Part shown: positions 19,301-28,200 of the stretch, piece after piece | How the letters are laid out: each line of letters opens with the position of its first letter | How positions within the stretch are numbered: position 1 is the stretch's first letter | Position numbers and translations under genes: made by a program | NCBI RefSeq assembly: GCF_014930365.1 | Contig: NZ_JABXWI010000033.1 | Span: 1 to 64,000 of the forward strand | DNA length: 64,000 nt | Source of the DNA: Streptomyces caniscabiei | GTDB taxonomy: Bacteria; Actinomycetota; Actinomycetes; Streptomycetales; Streptomycetaceae | Reading direction: 5' to 3' | Notes under the pieces: model-generated | What the model saw: the letters and a program-made list of their open reading frames with translations, nothing else | Told to the model about the DNA's origin: nothing | The model's database searches: none

Positions 19301-19903
19301 CCGTCGGTCCGGGAAGCGGCCGCGGCCGTGCACGGGCCCCCCTCCGCGCCCCGGCTCGTCGGATACGCGGTCGTGCGTTCCGACGTCACCGCCGCTGCAC
19401 TGCGTACGCACCTCGCCGAACGGCTGCCCGCGGCGCTGGTACCCGAGCAGGTCGTGCTCATGGACGCGCTGCCCCGCACTTCCACGAACAAACGGGACCG
19501 GGCCCGGCTGCCGGCGCCGCGGACGGCCCTCCCGGACAGCGCCGCTCCGCCCCTGGCAGGCACCGAGCAGCTCGTCGCCGACGCCTGGCGGCGGGTGCTG
19601 GGTGCCGACCGGCCGGTCGGACGCCACACCAGCTTCTTCGAAGCCGGCGGCAACTCGCTGCTGGCGGCCCGGCTACAGGTGGAGCTCGGCCGCCGGCTGG
19701 GCCGGGAGATACGGCTCGTGGACATCTTCACCCGACCCACGATCGCCGAGTTCGTCGCGGGCCTGGACGACACGGCGAGCGAGCCCCGCCCCACCGCCCC
19801 GCCCGACGACGTGACAGGGCGGGCGCAGCGGCGGCGCGCCGCCGCCCGGGCCCGTGCCGGCGCACGGGCCGACCGATTCGACGCACCTACAAGGAGTGAC
19901 TGA
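13361..19903 (+). CDS. two-module NRPS, C-A-T-C-A-T (first module Gly)
   Basis: This is a 2180-residue synthetase. Module 1: C at about residues 13-446 (HHIIVDAWG), A at about 473-980, T at about 996-1060 (GGNSV). Its by-eye code D-I-L-Q-L-G-L-I-W equals the classical glycine code. Module 2: C at about 1086-1526 (HHLAMDGWS), A at about 1546-2056, T at about 2066-2133 (GGNSL). Its code reads D-A-T-Q-L-A-L-L-A, which I cannot assign. The second A10 is divergent (TNKRDR) but keeps the lysine. There is no epimerisation, methylation or thioesterase domain. The C-terminal tail of about 45 residues is Arg/Ala-rich and may dock to a partner. The ATG at 13361 overlaps the A-T gene stop. Chain order places this protein second. 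Confidence 0.95.
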   Translation: MSPAAVPPRSERVDAPLSYAQHSIWLAEQTTPGTVAHNEAAAFRLTGAVDAEALERSLAALAHRHEAMRCAIVVDADDEPRQRFQDRVVHAVQRTDLTSLPDDQREDRLAELVSRTVAAPFDLARPPLMRTHLFRLGEDRHLLLFVAHHIIVDAWGLGIFLEELAAQYAAETGGPSVEEPDPRPDLGDYAARQRTDPAAGRGLDHWRERLGGELPDLRLPVEGHRTERAADGIAGAVHGFVVPSHLVTRLGALARSHLATLPASVLTAFCAVVQRYTGQDDLVVGMPVATRNRSGLGAVIGPLLNVIAHRVDLSGDPSFAQALRRVRRHLKADLANRDTPFALVAEHLAPPVSGGRSPLFQLMYSFHSGPATTLRLPGVETTPVPAHSGTAKYDLSLFLRPRPSGDLDAYLEYRTALLSPQTVEGIAEGLLCLLEAAVAEPGRQLTDLPVMTDTRRHRVLVEFNASDRTPSPWSTVPEALRARAVRDGDVPAVVHGDEVLTRAGTDAAADRVAARLADDFGVRAGDRVALLVPRGTGLVPLIVGLWRAGAVLVPLDETMPDERMAYVLEDSGARLLVTGRSVRADRAGSVPRADAAALLSAHAHGTGALVDEATVPFPDGPPADTLAYLMYTSGSTGRPKGVAVSHGCVANLLHSVVREPGLDTDDVLVAVTSLTFDIAVLELFAPLVAGAKLVIAPHATVRDPEELGTLLRASRATVMQATPSLWRALLDGGWQGLPGLRALSGGEALDPVLAERLLDRCAEVWNLYGPTETTIWSTAGRVLRGEPVTVGRPVARTYCHILDRRGHPVPVGAVGELLIGGAGVTSGYWNRLELTDASFVPDPVGADPLGDGGARVYRTGDLARYLPDGRIVVLGRADEQVKILGHRVELGEIEALLTRHQDVRAAAVVVDREHPAVPRLVAFVVPRGSGSDTESLAGHLRAYLRTVLPAAVVPSVVARLPELPLNTSGKVDRPALTRRARTLVTTAAPEAPATEAERTVVEIWAELLGTDPSSVGVTDDFFAAGGNSVDATRLLGRLRRALGHAPSLADFYASTTPRSLAAALAAASAGGPGIAAAPSPAPVSTGPVPLTDQQRLLWLTQRLAPESAAYNLAATVHLDRPVDHEALTRALLDLVTRHQVLAARCELTADGPVLVPLPADSVRPTVVDAPAGTGGAGAAATREWLDSGTITEASRPFDLAEGPLLRVTVLRGAGTSVLLFTSHHLAMDGWSIGVAVRELAALYAHRTGTGAPLPPPALDFLGHAAAATAPAAQAERTSQLAHWRARLDGHPGVLELPTDPDAGLGQTDAGGVVPVALPPGLTRRLRTTAARLRVTPFTVLLTVYASLLGRYGGTDDVVVGVPAANRGEPELEGVVGSLVNTLPVRVDLTGTASFAELARRTGQRLAADLDRPLVPLDRLVDALGIPRDPARPALVQATLVLQEAMPGLIRLGDATGELRRVFTRTAKYDLTLALEEHPDRIEGSLEYASRRFTDASAIRFVRHLQTLLGAALDDPDAEAALVPLDPEQDATPSPRPGGPAGTERAAHATPVHELFRAQAAARPDAVAVRHDGRSVTYGLLDAWSDRIAARLLGLGAARGRFVSVLLPTGPAQVAAILGVAKTGAAFAVLDPDSPELRLRAVLADARPLCVLTDDRALAGRPGLWERPAGRWGGVPVEVIAPETAHDGASPPVPAAAPSTGDDALCLVYTSGSTGTPKGIALPHTTLAQFADWQGERFGVGPGSRVAQWAPFTYDAAYTEVFAAVCHGATLCVPTDDVRRDPVAVVAWLRAERVTQIQTVPGFFAVMTEALDRDGAELPDLRHVLLAGEVLPPSLAAAWAERSVRPALHNLYGPTECVLATHRELAPAERFAASVPIGVPIPGRQALVLDHRGRPCPVGVVGEIHLRSDFLAGSYHRRTEESAKAYVPDPWRPGGTLYRTGDLGRFLPNGELAFTGRTGSLVKILGNRVELEEIEALLESHPSVREAAAAVHGPPSAPRLVGYAVVRSDVTAAALRTHLAERLPAALVPEQVVLMDALPRTSTNKRDRARLPAPRTALPDSAAPPLAGTEQLVADAWRRVLGADRPVGRHTSFFEAGGNSLLAARLQVELGRRLGREIRLVDIFTRPTIAEFVAGLDDTASEPRPTAPPDDVTGRAQRRRAAARARAGARADRFDAPTRSD

Positions 19904-19904
19904 A

Positions 19905-20642
19905 GTGGACGTGCAGAGCGTGATGACGGAGCTGGGGAACGCCGTGGGCTCCGAGGGGCTGGACCGGGTCGAGGAATGCCTGGCCATCCTCGTCGGCGAG
20001 AAGACCCCCGAATACCTCCACGACGACCAGGAACCCACCCGGCTGTTCTTTCCCGAGATCAGTGCCCTGCCCTGGCACGACACCACGGCACAGGCGTGGG
20101 TGCCCGGAATGGAGGCCGCGTACGAGGACGTCAGAGCGGAGTTCCTCGCCCTGCGAGAGGCGCAGGCCCGGTTCGCCCCGTACGAGGACCTCTACACCAA
20201 GGAACTCGGCTGGCAGGGCTGGGACACCTACCAGATCTACCGCGACGGCACCTGGCGCGACGAGGCCAGGGAACGCTGCCCGAAGACCGTCGAGGCGCTC
20301 GCCGGGACGCCGCACGGTCCGCGCGACGGCATGTTCACCGTCCTCAACCCCGGTGTCCACATCACGCCCCACACGGGCGGGGTGAATCTCCTGCTCACCG
20401 CCCACCTGCCGCTGGTCGTCCCGCCCGACTGCGTCATCAAGGTCGGCGAGGACGAGCGGGGTTGGGAGGAGGGCAAGGTCATCCTCTTCGACGACAGCTT
20501 CATCCACGAGGCGTGGAACCGCGGCACCCAGCAGCGTGCCGTGCTGCTGTGGGACGTCTGGCACCCGGACCTCACGGCCCCCGAGATCCGCGCACTCGAA
20601 TACCTGATGCCGCGCTTCCAGCGCTACCTCATGGCGGTCTGA
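19905..20642 (+). CDS. aspartyl/asparaginyl beta-hydroxylase family (AspH/LpxO-type) Fe(II)/2-oxoglutarate dioxygenase
   Basis: The 245-residue protein starts at a GTG with AAGGAG eight bases upstream and follows the NRPS stop by one base. The iron ligands are in HITPHTGGVN (proximal His in the family pattern) and the distal His in DDSFIHEAWN; an Arg in QQRAVLLWDVWHP fits the 2-oxoglutarate site. Related bacterial enzymes beta-hydroxylate Asp, Asn or acyl groups, and several act on amino acids tethered to NRPS carrier domains. Its place between the NRPS and PKS genes, in an operon with an Asn synthetase-like and an Asp/Glu racemase-like protein, suggests that it makes a beta-hydroxy-Asx or similar residue. 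The site of action is inferred. Confidence 0.9.
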   Translation: MDVQSVMTELGNAVGSEGLDRVEECLAILVGEKTPEYLHDDQEPTRLFFPEISALPWHDTTAQAWVPGMEAAYEDVRAEFLALREAQARFAPYEDLYTKELGWQGWDTYQIYRDGTWRDEARERCPKTVEALAGTPHGPRDGMFTVLNPGVHITPHTGGVNLLLTAHLPLVVPPDCVIKVGEDERGWEEGKVILFDDSFIHEAWNRGTQQRAVLLWDVWHPDLTAPEIRALEYLMPRFQRYLMAV

Positions 20643-20719
20643 TCACCGGACGGCCCGACGCCCTCCCTGCCCCGCCCGCCGAAGCGCGGCGCCCGCACCG
20701 AGCCTCAACGGAGACGATC

Positions 20720-23700
20720 TTGAACGCACAGCCAGGTCAGCCGGACCGGGACGACCGAGGTGACACAGACGGCAGGATCGCCGTCGTCGGCATGGCGGGG
20801 CGCTTTCCCGGAGCCGCGTCACCCGACGCGCTGTGGGACCTGTGGGAGTCCGGAGCCGAGGCCGTCTCCCGGTTCACCCCCGAGGAACTGCGTGCCTCCG
20901 GTGTACCCGACATCGACACAACCCACCCCGGCTACGTACCGGCCAAGGGCGTCCTGCCGAACATCGCCGGGTTCGATTCCCAGCTCTTCGGATACAACGC
21001 TCTGGAAGCGTCGGTCATCGACCCTCAGCAGCGGATCTTCCTCGAGTGCGCGTGGTCGGCGCTGGAGGACGCCGGGTGCGATCCGGACCGTGTCACGGGG
21101 CCGGTCGCCGTGTACGCGGGATCGATGCTGAGTACGTACCTGATCCACAATCTGCTGTCCCGCACAGACCTGCGTGCCTCACTGGGCGTTCCCCTGCTCT
21201 TCCAGGGCAACCAGCCCGACCAGCTCGCCAGCCGTGTCGCGTACAAGCTGAACCTGCGCGGTCCGGCGGTCAGCGTCCAGACCGCCTGCTCCACCTCCCT
21301 CGTCGCGGTGCACATGGCCGCACAGAGCCTGCTGTCGCACGAGTGCGACCTGGCCCTGGCGGGCGGGGTCACCGTCACCGTGCCCCACCGCTCCGGCTAC
21401 CTGCCGGTCCCGGGGGGCATCGAGTCGCCCGACGGCCGCTGCCGCCCCTACGGCATCGGCGCCAACGGCACGGTGTTCGGCAACGGCGCGGGTGTCGTGG
21501 CGCTCAAGCGGCTGTCCGACGCGCTCGCCGAGGGTGACCGGATACACGCCGTGATCCTCGGTTCCGCCGTCAACAACGACGGAGCCGCCAAGGCGGGTTA
21601 CACCGCCCCCGGCATGACCGGCCAGGTGACCGTGATCCGCGAAGCGCTGTCGGTCGCCGACGTGTCACCGCGCTCCATCGGTTATGTGGAGGGCCACGGC
21701 ACCGGCACCGCGCTCGGCGACCCGATCGAGGTCGAGGCGCTCACCACCGCCTACCGGGCCGCCGGCTCCGCCACGGACACGGGCCCCTGGTGCGCCCTGG
21801 GGTCCGTGAAGTCCCGGGTCGGCCACCTGGACACGGCGGCCGGCATCACCGGATTCATCGCGGCCGTCCAGGCCCTGCGCCATGGCCGGATACCCGCCAC
21901 CCTGCACGCCGACGGCGACGGCCCGGCCCCTGCCCTGGCCTCGACGCCGTTCTTCGTGCCCGAGCGGTCCACCGCGTGGCCGGCCGGCGAGGGCCCCCGC
22001 CGCGCGGCCGTCAGCGCCTTCGGGATCGGCGGCACCAACGCCCACGTCGTCCTGGAGCAGGCACCGCCCCACGCCCCCCGGTCCACGGACGGCGGTGGCC
22101 CGGAGGCAGGCTCCGCGCTTCCGGTTCCGCTTCCGCTGTCGGCGCGCACCTCCACCGCACTGGACACCGCCGCCTCGCGACTCGCCGAGCACCTCGAGGC
22201 ACACCCCGAGGTCCCGCTCGTGGATGTCGCCCGCACCCTGCGTACCGGACGGCGCCGCCTGGACCACCGCCGGGTGGTTCTCGCCCGCGACACCGCCGAG
22301 GCCGCCGCCGCACTGCGTACCGGCGGGCGCCGCGACTCCGTGCGCGCCCGCGCCGACCGCGCCGACGCCCCGGTCGCGTTCCTGTTGCCCGGCCAGGGCA
22401 CCCAACTGCCGGGTATGGCCATGGGGCTGTACGACGCCCACCCGGTGTTCCGGGCCGCCCTGGACGAGTGCGCTGACATGCTCCGGCCCCACCTCGGCCA
22501 GGACCTGACCGCCGTCCTGCGCGACGGCGGCGAGAGGGACCTGCGGCGTACGGCCGTGCTCCAGCCCGCCGTCGTAGCCATCGGACACGCACTCACCCGT
22601 CTGTGGGAGCACTGGGGAGTACGCCCCGCCGCCCTGTTGGGCCACAGCCTCGGCGAGTTCACCGCCGCCGCCCTGTCCGGCGTCTTCGAACTGCCCGAAG
22701 CGCTGCGGCTGGCCGCGGTACGAGGCCGGCTCATGGAGGAGACGGCACCGGGCGCCATGCTGGCGGTGCCGCTGGGCGCGGCCGAGGCCACCGAGGCGGC
22801 CACCCGGTACGCCCTCGATGTCGCGGCGGTCAACGGACCTGCCGCGACCGTTCTGTCCGGGCCGCGCGACGCGGTCGACCACGCCCGCGCGGATCTCGAA
22901 GGGCGCGGCCTGCGCCCGCTGGCGCTGCCGGTGGACCGGGCGTTCCACAGCTCCCTGTGCGACGAGGCCGCCGCCCGTTTCGCGCGGGAGGTCTCGCTCA
23001 CCGCACGCAGCGCTCCACGCGTTCCCTTCGTCTCCGGCGTGAGCGGCGACTGGATCACCGCCGAGCTGGCCGCCGACCCGGCGTACTGGGCCCGTCAGAT
23101 GCGCGAACCGGTCCGCTTCGACCGAGGGCTCGCCACCCTGGCCGCCCTGGACGACGGTCTGGTCCTGGTGGAGAACGGACCTGGCAGCGTCCTCACGGAC
23201 CTCGTGCGATCGGTCCGTCCCGGAACCGACGACATCCGGCTGGCCCCGCCGCCGCTGCCCTCCCGGGGCCGCCGCGGCCCCGAGGACGAACCGGTCGGCA
23301 CGGCGCTCTCCCTGGCCGGGCTGTGGACCAATGGCGCCCACGTCGAGTGGGAGCCCGTCGCCGGCACCGCACGCGTGGCCGACCTGCCCGGCTATCCCTT
23401 CGAGCACCGCACCCACTGGATCGATCCCGTGACCGCGGACCTGCCCGAGGTCCCCGCCGCCCCCGACGCCCTGCACGCGGCGCTCGTCTGGCGGCCGCTC
23501 GACGCCGCCACCACGGCCTCCGACCGGTTCTCAGGCCGCCGACAGACCTGGCTCGTGCTGATGGATCCGGACGGCGCGGCCCAGCCGGCCGTGGACCTGC
23601 TGACCGCGCGCGGACAGATCGTCACGGTCGTGCTGCCCGGGACCGAGTACCGCAGGGTCCGCCGCGGCGTCTACCAGCTCGACCCGGCCGACCCCGCCCA

Positions 23701-25237
23701 GTACGCCAAGCTCTTCGCCGACCTGCGCGGACTGGTGCGCACGCCCACGGCCGTCCTGTACGCCTGGGGCCTGCGCACCGGGCAGGACAGCGGCGACACG
23801 GCACCCGACGAGACCTCCTGCTACTTCGGATTCGTGCGGCTCGCCCGCGCCATGGCCGAGGAGAGCGTCGTCAACGAGGTGCGCCTCGGCGTGCTGACCC
23901 GCGCCGCGTTCCGGACCGCCACCGGCGAGGTCCCGGACCCCGCGGCCGCGATGCTCAGCGGTCCGGTCCAGGTGCTTCCCGAAGAGTACGGCAACATGCG
24001 ATGCACCCAGGTCGACCTGCCGGCCGGGGCCGCACTGGACGCCCCCACCACCGAGGCCGTACTCGGCGCCGTCCTCGACCAGCCGGCCCGTCTTCTCGCC
24101 CTGCGTGACGGCCGCCTTCTCGCCCGTGCCGCCGAGCCCGTCGAGCACCCCGTCCCCGACCTCGCCTCCGGCCTCCCCGAAGGCGGCACCTGGGTCATCA
24201 CCGGCGGTCTCGGCGGCATCGGCCGGACTCTCGCCGCCCACCTGGCCCGCGTCCCCGGCGTCCGGCTCGCCCTGCTGGGCCGACGGGTCCCGGACGGCGA
24301 CGACGGACCGGCGGCCGCCTTCCTGCGGGAACTGCGCGCATCCGGCACGGAGGTTCTCGCGCTCCGGGCCGACGTCACCGATGCCCAGTCCCTGAGCGGG
24401 GCCCTTGACGAGGTCCGGGCCCGGTTCTCCACCATCGACGGCGTCGTGCACGCGGCCGGTGTACCGGGCGGCGGCTCCGTCGCCCTGCGCGAGGACCGGG
24501 ACGTGCGAGCCGTGTTCGGCCCCAAGGTGACCGGCACCCGCAACCTGCTCGCAGCCCTGCGTCCGGGTGAGGCCCGAGCCTTCCTCGTCTGCTCCTCGCT
24601 CGCCACCGTCGTCCCCACCTACGGTCAGGCGGACTATGCCGCGGCGAACGCCTACCTCGCCGCGGCGGCGGAGGCCGAGGCGGCCCGGGGGGACCGCCAC
24701 GCCATCGCCGCCGACTGGGACATGTGGGCCGGGTCCGGCATGGCCAGTGAGGCCGAAGTCCCCGCGGACCTGAGGGCGTTGCAGGAGCGCATGCTCGCCG
24801 GGGCCCTCACCGCAGAACAGGGCGCACGCGCCTTCGCGGCAATGCTGGACGCGCCCCCGGGCCGGACCTTGGTGGCCCGCTCCTCGGCCGTGGTGACGGA
24901 CGGCGTCCTCCGGCTCGCCGACGAACCGGCCGTCCCGCGGCCCGCCGTCGCGCTGCCGCGCCCCGAGCTGGCCACCGCCTACGTGGCCCCCCGCACCCCG
25001 ACCGAGGAGCGGCTCGCCGAGATCTACGCAGAGATGCTCGGCATCGAAGGCGTCGGCGTCCACGACGACTTCCTGGAACTCGGCGGACACTCACTTCTCG
25101 CCGCCCAGATCGTGGCCCGGCTGCGGGCCGAGTTCGACGTCGACGTGCCCGCCCGCGCGTTCTTCGAGGGTGGTCGGGTCGCCGACCTGGCCGAGCTGAT
25201 CGAGGAGCACATCCTGGCCGAACTGGAGGACCAGTGA
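20720..25237 (+). CDS. type I PKS module, KS-AT-KR-ACP
   Basis: The 1505-residue protein starts at a TTG with GGAG seven bases upstream. Domains in order: KS at about residues 15-450 (active Cys in QTACSTS, His in EGHGTGTALGDP and KSRVGHLD); AT at about 550-860 (GHSLGEF, and RAFHS in the specificity region, favouring malonyl-CoA); KR structural and catalytic parts at about 870-1340 (GGLGGIGRT, Ser in CSSLA, Tyr in QADYAAAN); ACP at about 1420-1495 (GGHSL). There is no DH or ER, so it should add one ketide unit and leave a beta-hydroxyl. The KR lacks the LDD motif of B-type domains, so stereochemistry cannot be called. Its stop overlaps the next gene by GTGA, and the next protein begins with a C domain that would accept the polyketide chain. 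Confidence 0.94.
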   Translation: MNAQPGQPDRDDRGDTDGRIAVVGMAGRFPGAASPDALWDLWESGAEAVSRFTPEELRASGVPDIDTTHPGYVPAKGVLPNIAGFDSQLFGYNALEASVIDPQQRIFLECAWSALEDAGCDPDRVTGPVAVYAGSMLSTYLIHNLLSRTDLRASLGVPLLFQGNQPDQLASRVAYKLNLRGPAVSVQTACSTSLVAVHMAAQSLLSHECDLALAGGVTVTVPHRSGYLPVPGGIESPDGRCRPYGIGANGTVFGNGAGVVALKRLSDALAEGDRIHAVILGSAVNNDGAAKAGYTAPGMTGQVTVIREALSVADVSPRSIGYVEGHGTGTALGDPIEVEALTTAYRAAGSATDTGPWCALGSVKSRVGHLDTAAGITGFIAAVQALRHGRIPATLHADGDGPAPALASTPFFVPERSTAWPAGEGPRRAAVSAFGIGGTNAHVVLEQAPPHAPRSTDGGGPEAGSALPVPLPLSARTSTALDTAASRLAEHLEAHPEVPLVDVARTLRTGRRRLDHRRVVLARDTAEAAAALRTGGRRDSVRARADRADAPVAFLLPGQGTQLPGMAMGLYDAHPVFRAALDECADMLRPHLGQDLTAVLRDGGERDLRRTAVLQPAVVAIGHALTRLWEHWGVRPAALLGHSLGEFTAAALSGVFELPEALRLAAVRGRLMEETAPGAMLAVPLGAAEATEAATRYALDVAAVNGPAATVLSGPRDAVDHARADLEGRGLRPLALPVDRAFHSSLCDEAAARFAREVSLTARSAPRVPFVSGVSGDWITAELAADPAYWARQMREPVRFDRGLATLAALDDGLVLVENGPGSVLTDLVRSVRPGTDDIRLAPPPLPSRGRRGPEDEPVGTALSLAGLWTNGAHVEWEPVAGTARVADLPGYPFEHRTHWIDPVTADLPEVPAAPDALHAALVWRPLDAATTASDRFSGRRQTWLVLMDPDGAAQPAVDLLTARGQIVTVVLPGTEYRRVRRGVYQLDPADPAQYAKLFADLRGLVRTPTAVLYAWGLRTGQDSGDTAPDETSCYFGFVRLARAMAEESVVNEVRLGVLTRAAFRTATGEVPDPAAAMLSGPVQVLPEEYGNMRCTQVDLPAGAALDAPTTEAVLGAVLDQPARLLALRDGRLLARAAEPVEHPVPDLASGLPEGGTWVITGGLGGIGRTLAAHLARVPGVRLALLGRRVPDGDDGPAAAFLRELRASGTEVLALRADVTDAQSLSGALDEVRARFSTIDGVVHAAGVPGGGSVALREDRDVRAVFGPKVTGTRNLLAALRPGEARAFLVCSSLATVVPTYGQADYAAANAYLAAAAEAEAARGDRHAIAADWDMWAGSGMASEAEVPADLRALQERMLAGALTAEQGARAFAAMLDAPPGRTLVARSSAVVTDGVLRLADEPAVPRPAVALPRPELATAYVAPRTPTEERLAEIYAEMLGIEGVGVHDDFLELGGHSLLAAQIVARLRAEFDVDVPARAFFEGGRVADLAELIEEHILAELEDQ

Positions 25238-28200
25238 CCGAGTCCACCGGCCGGGAGGAACGTCTCGCCCGGCTCACCCCCGAACAGCGGGCCGCCTTCC
25301 TGGCCCGCACCCGAGGCCGTGCCGTCACCGCGGCCACGGCACCCGCCACCGGCGGCGAGCCCGCGGACACCGTGGCCGGCGGACCGATCCCTCCCGTACA
25401 GGGCCCTGCCCCCCTTTCCTTCGGGCAGGAACGGCTCTGGTTCCTGGAACAGCTCACGCCCGGCCTCGGCGTCCACAACGAATACGTGGCGCTCCGCCTC
25501 ACCGGTCACCTCGACCTCGCCGCACTCGACGCGGCGCTCACGGGGCTGGTCGACCGGCACCCGGCGCTGCGCACCGTCGTCGACCCCGGTGACGGCACCC
25601 CCGTACAGCGCGTCCTGTCCACCGCGGACACGGTCCTGCGGGTCGTCGACATCGAGCCCGGTGACGCCGCGGCCGTGCGGCCCGACGAGGGCGGTCTCCT
25701 GCCCGGCGAGCGGGCACTGGGCCGGGAGGAGGCGGCGCGCCCCTTCGACCTGGAGAACGGTCCGCTGTTCCGGGCCCTGCTGATCAGGTCGGCGCCCGAC
25801 CGGTCCCTGCTGGTCGTGGTCAACCACCACATGGCCGGGGACGCGTGGTCCAGATCCGTGCTCGTCGATGACCTGTGCACCGGCTATCGTGCCCACCTCG
25901 ACGGCACGCCGGCCGCGGGCGAGGCCCTGCCCGTCCAGTACGGCGACTGGGCGGCCTGGCAGCGCCGCGAACTCACCGACGACCACCTGGCAGATCATCT
26001 GACGTACTGGGAGGAGCGTCTGGCCGACGCGCCGCCGCTGCTCGACCTGGCGACCGACAGGCCGCGACCGGCGGTCCCCACCCACCGCGGCGGCCGTGTC
26101 CGCTTCACCTTGGACGCCCGCCTCACCGAGGCCTTGGAGGGTCTGGGCAGGGAGGCCAGGGCCACGCCGTTCATGGTCACCCTCGCTGCCTGGCAGGCCG
26201 TCCTGATGCGGCACTCCGGGCAGGAGGACGTCGTCGTCGGCGTGCCGACCGCCGGACGCGACCGCCCCGAACTGGCCGCGCTGGTCGGCATGTTCGTCAA
26301 CAGCCTGGTCCTGCGGGCCGACCTGTCCGGCGACCCCACGTTCGGGGAGCTGCTCTCCCGGGTCAGGGAGGCGGCCCTCGGAGCGCTGGAGCACGCCCAG
26401 GTCCCCTTCGAGGGCCTCGTGCGCCGGCTGAGCCCCGACCGCGACCTCAGCCACGCGCCGCTGTACCAGGTGCAGTTCGGATACCGCAATGTCCCCGAGC
26501 CCAAGATCACCCTTCCCGGCGTCCAGGTCCGCCTCGCCGAGCTGGACAACGGACTGTGCCGTACCGACCTGAGCCTCGAACTGGCCCGGCACGGCGACGT
26601 CACCGAGGGCATCTGCGAGTACAGCCGCGACCTGTTCGACGAGGACAGCGTGCGCACCCTCACCGATGCCCTGGAGCGCGTCCTGCTGCGCGCCACGGCC
26701 GACCCCACCCTGCGGCTGTCGGAGCTGCTCACCCTGACCCCGGCCGAACAGGCCCTGCTCCGGGCGGCCGGTGACGGCGGCCCCGTACCCGAGGGCGCCC
26801 AGGACGTGCTCACCGATTTCGCCCGGGCCGTCCGCACCAGGCCGGACGCCGCGGCCGTCGGCTGTCTCGGTACCGAGCTGACCTTCCGCGCCCTCCACGG
26901 GCGGGCCGCCGACGTGGCCGCCCGGCTGCGGGCCGCGGGCGTCCGGCCCGGTGACCGGGTCGGTGTCGGCATACGCCGGTGCGCGGACCTGCCGGCCGCG
27001 CTGTTCGGGGTGCTCATGACGGGCGCCGCCTATCTGCCGCTCGACCCCGACTACCCGCCGGAGCGACTGCGGTACGTGTGCGACGACGCGACGCCGGCCG
27101 CCGTGCTCGTCCACACCGCGACCCGCGAGACGTTCGCGGACGGCACCGTCCTGCGGGGAGCGGCCCTGGTCGACATCGACGCGCCCGCCGGCAGCGCCCT
27201 AGAGGAGGCCCCCGACGGCCCGCCGAGCGCGGATCCCGAGGCGGCGGCGTACGTCATCCACACGTCCGGCTCCACCGGCAGGCCGAAGGGGGTCGTGGTC
27301 CTCCACCGCAACCTCACGGCGTTCCTCGCCGCCATGGACCGGGTCGTCGACACCGGCGACCAGCCGGTGACCTGGCTCGCCGTCACCAGCGTGTCCTTCG
27401 ACATCTCCGTGCTCGAACTGCTGTGGACGGTCAGCCGCGGCCACCGTGTGGTCATCACCCCGGACGCGGGTGCGACCGCCGGCCCGGAGCCCGCGGTGGC
27501 CTCGGCCGCACCGGAGTTCAGCCTGTTCTACTTCGCCAGTGACTCCGGAGGTGTCATCTCGGGGCCGCAGCAGTACCGGCTGCTGATGGACGGGGCGCGC
27601 TTCGGCGACGAGCACGGCTTCAGCGCCGTATGGCTGCCGGAACGTCACTTCCACGCCTTCGGCGGAGCCTTCCCCGCACCGTCCGTCCTCGCCGCCGCCG
27701 TGGCCACCACCACCCGGCGCATCGGCATCCGCGCGGGCAGCGTCGTCATGCCGCTCCACCACCCGGTCCGCGTGGCGGAGGAGTGGTCGGTCGTCGACAA
27801 TCTCTCCGGCGGCCGAGTCGGGCTGTCGTTCGCCTCCGGCTGGCACATGGACGACTTCGTCCTCGCCAAGGACGCCTACGAGGACCGGCAGGCCCGCACC
27901 CTCGACGGGCTGGAGCAGGTTCGCGGACTGTGGCGCGGCGAACGGCTGGCCTTCGAAGGCCCCGGCGGCCGGGCCGTCGAGGTCGGCGTACTGCCCCGAC
28001 CGGTCCAGTCGGAACTGCCCGTGTGGCTCACCTCGTCGGGCAACCCCGAGACCTGCCGCAGGGCCGGTGAGGCCGGAGCACGGCTGCTGACCCATCTGCT
28101 CGGCCAGAGCGTCGAGGAACTCGCCGACCGTGTCGCGGTGTACCGAGAGGCATGGCACCGCGCCGGCCACCCCGGCGACCCGCACGTCACCCTGATGCTG

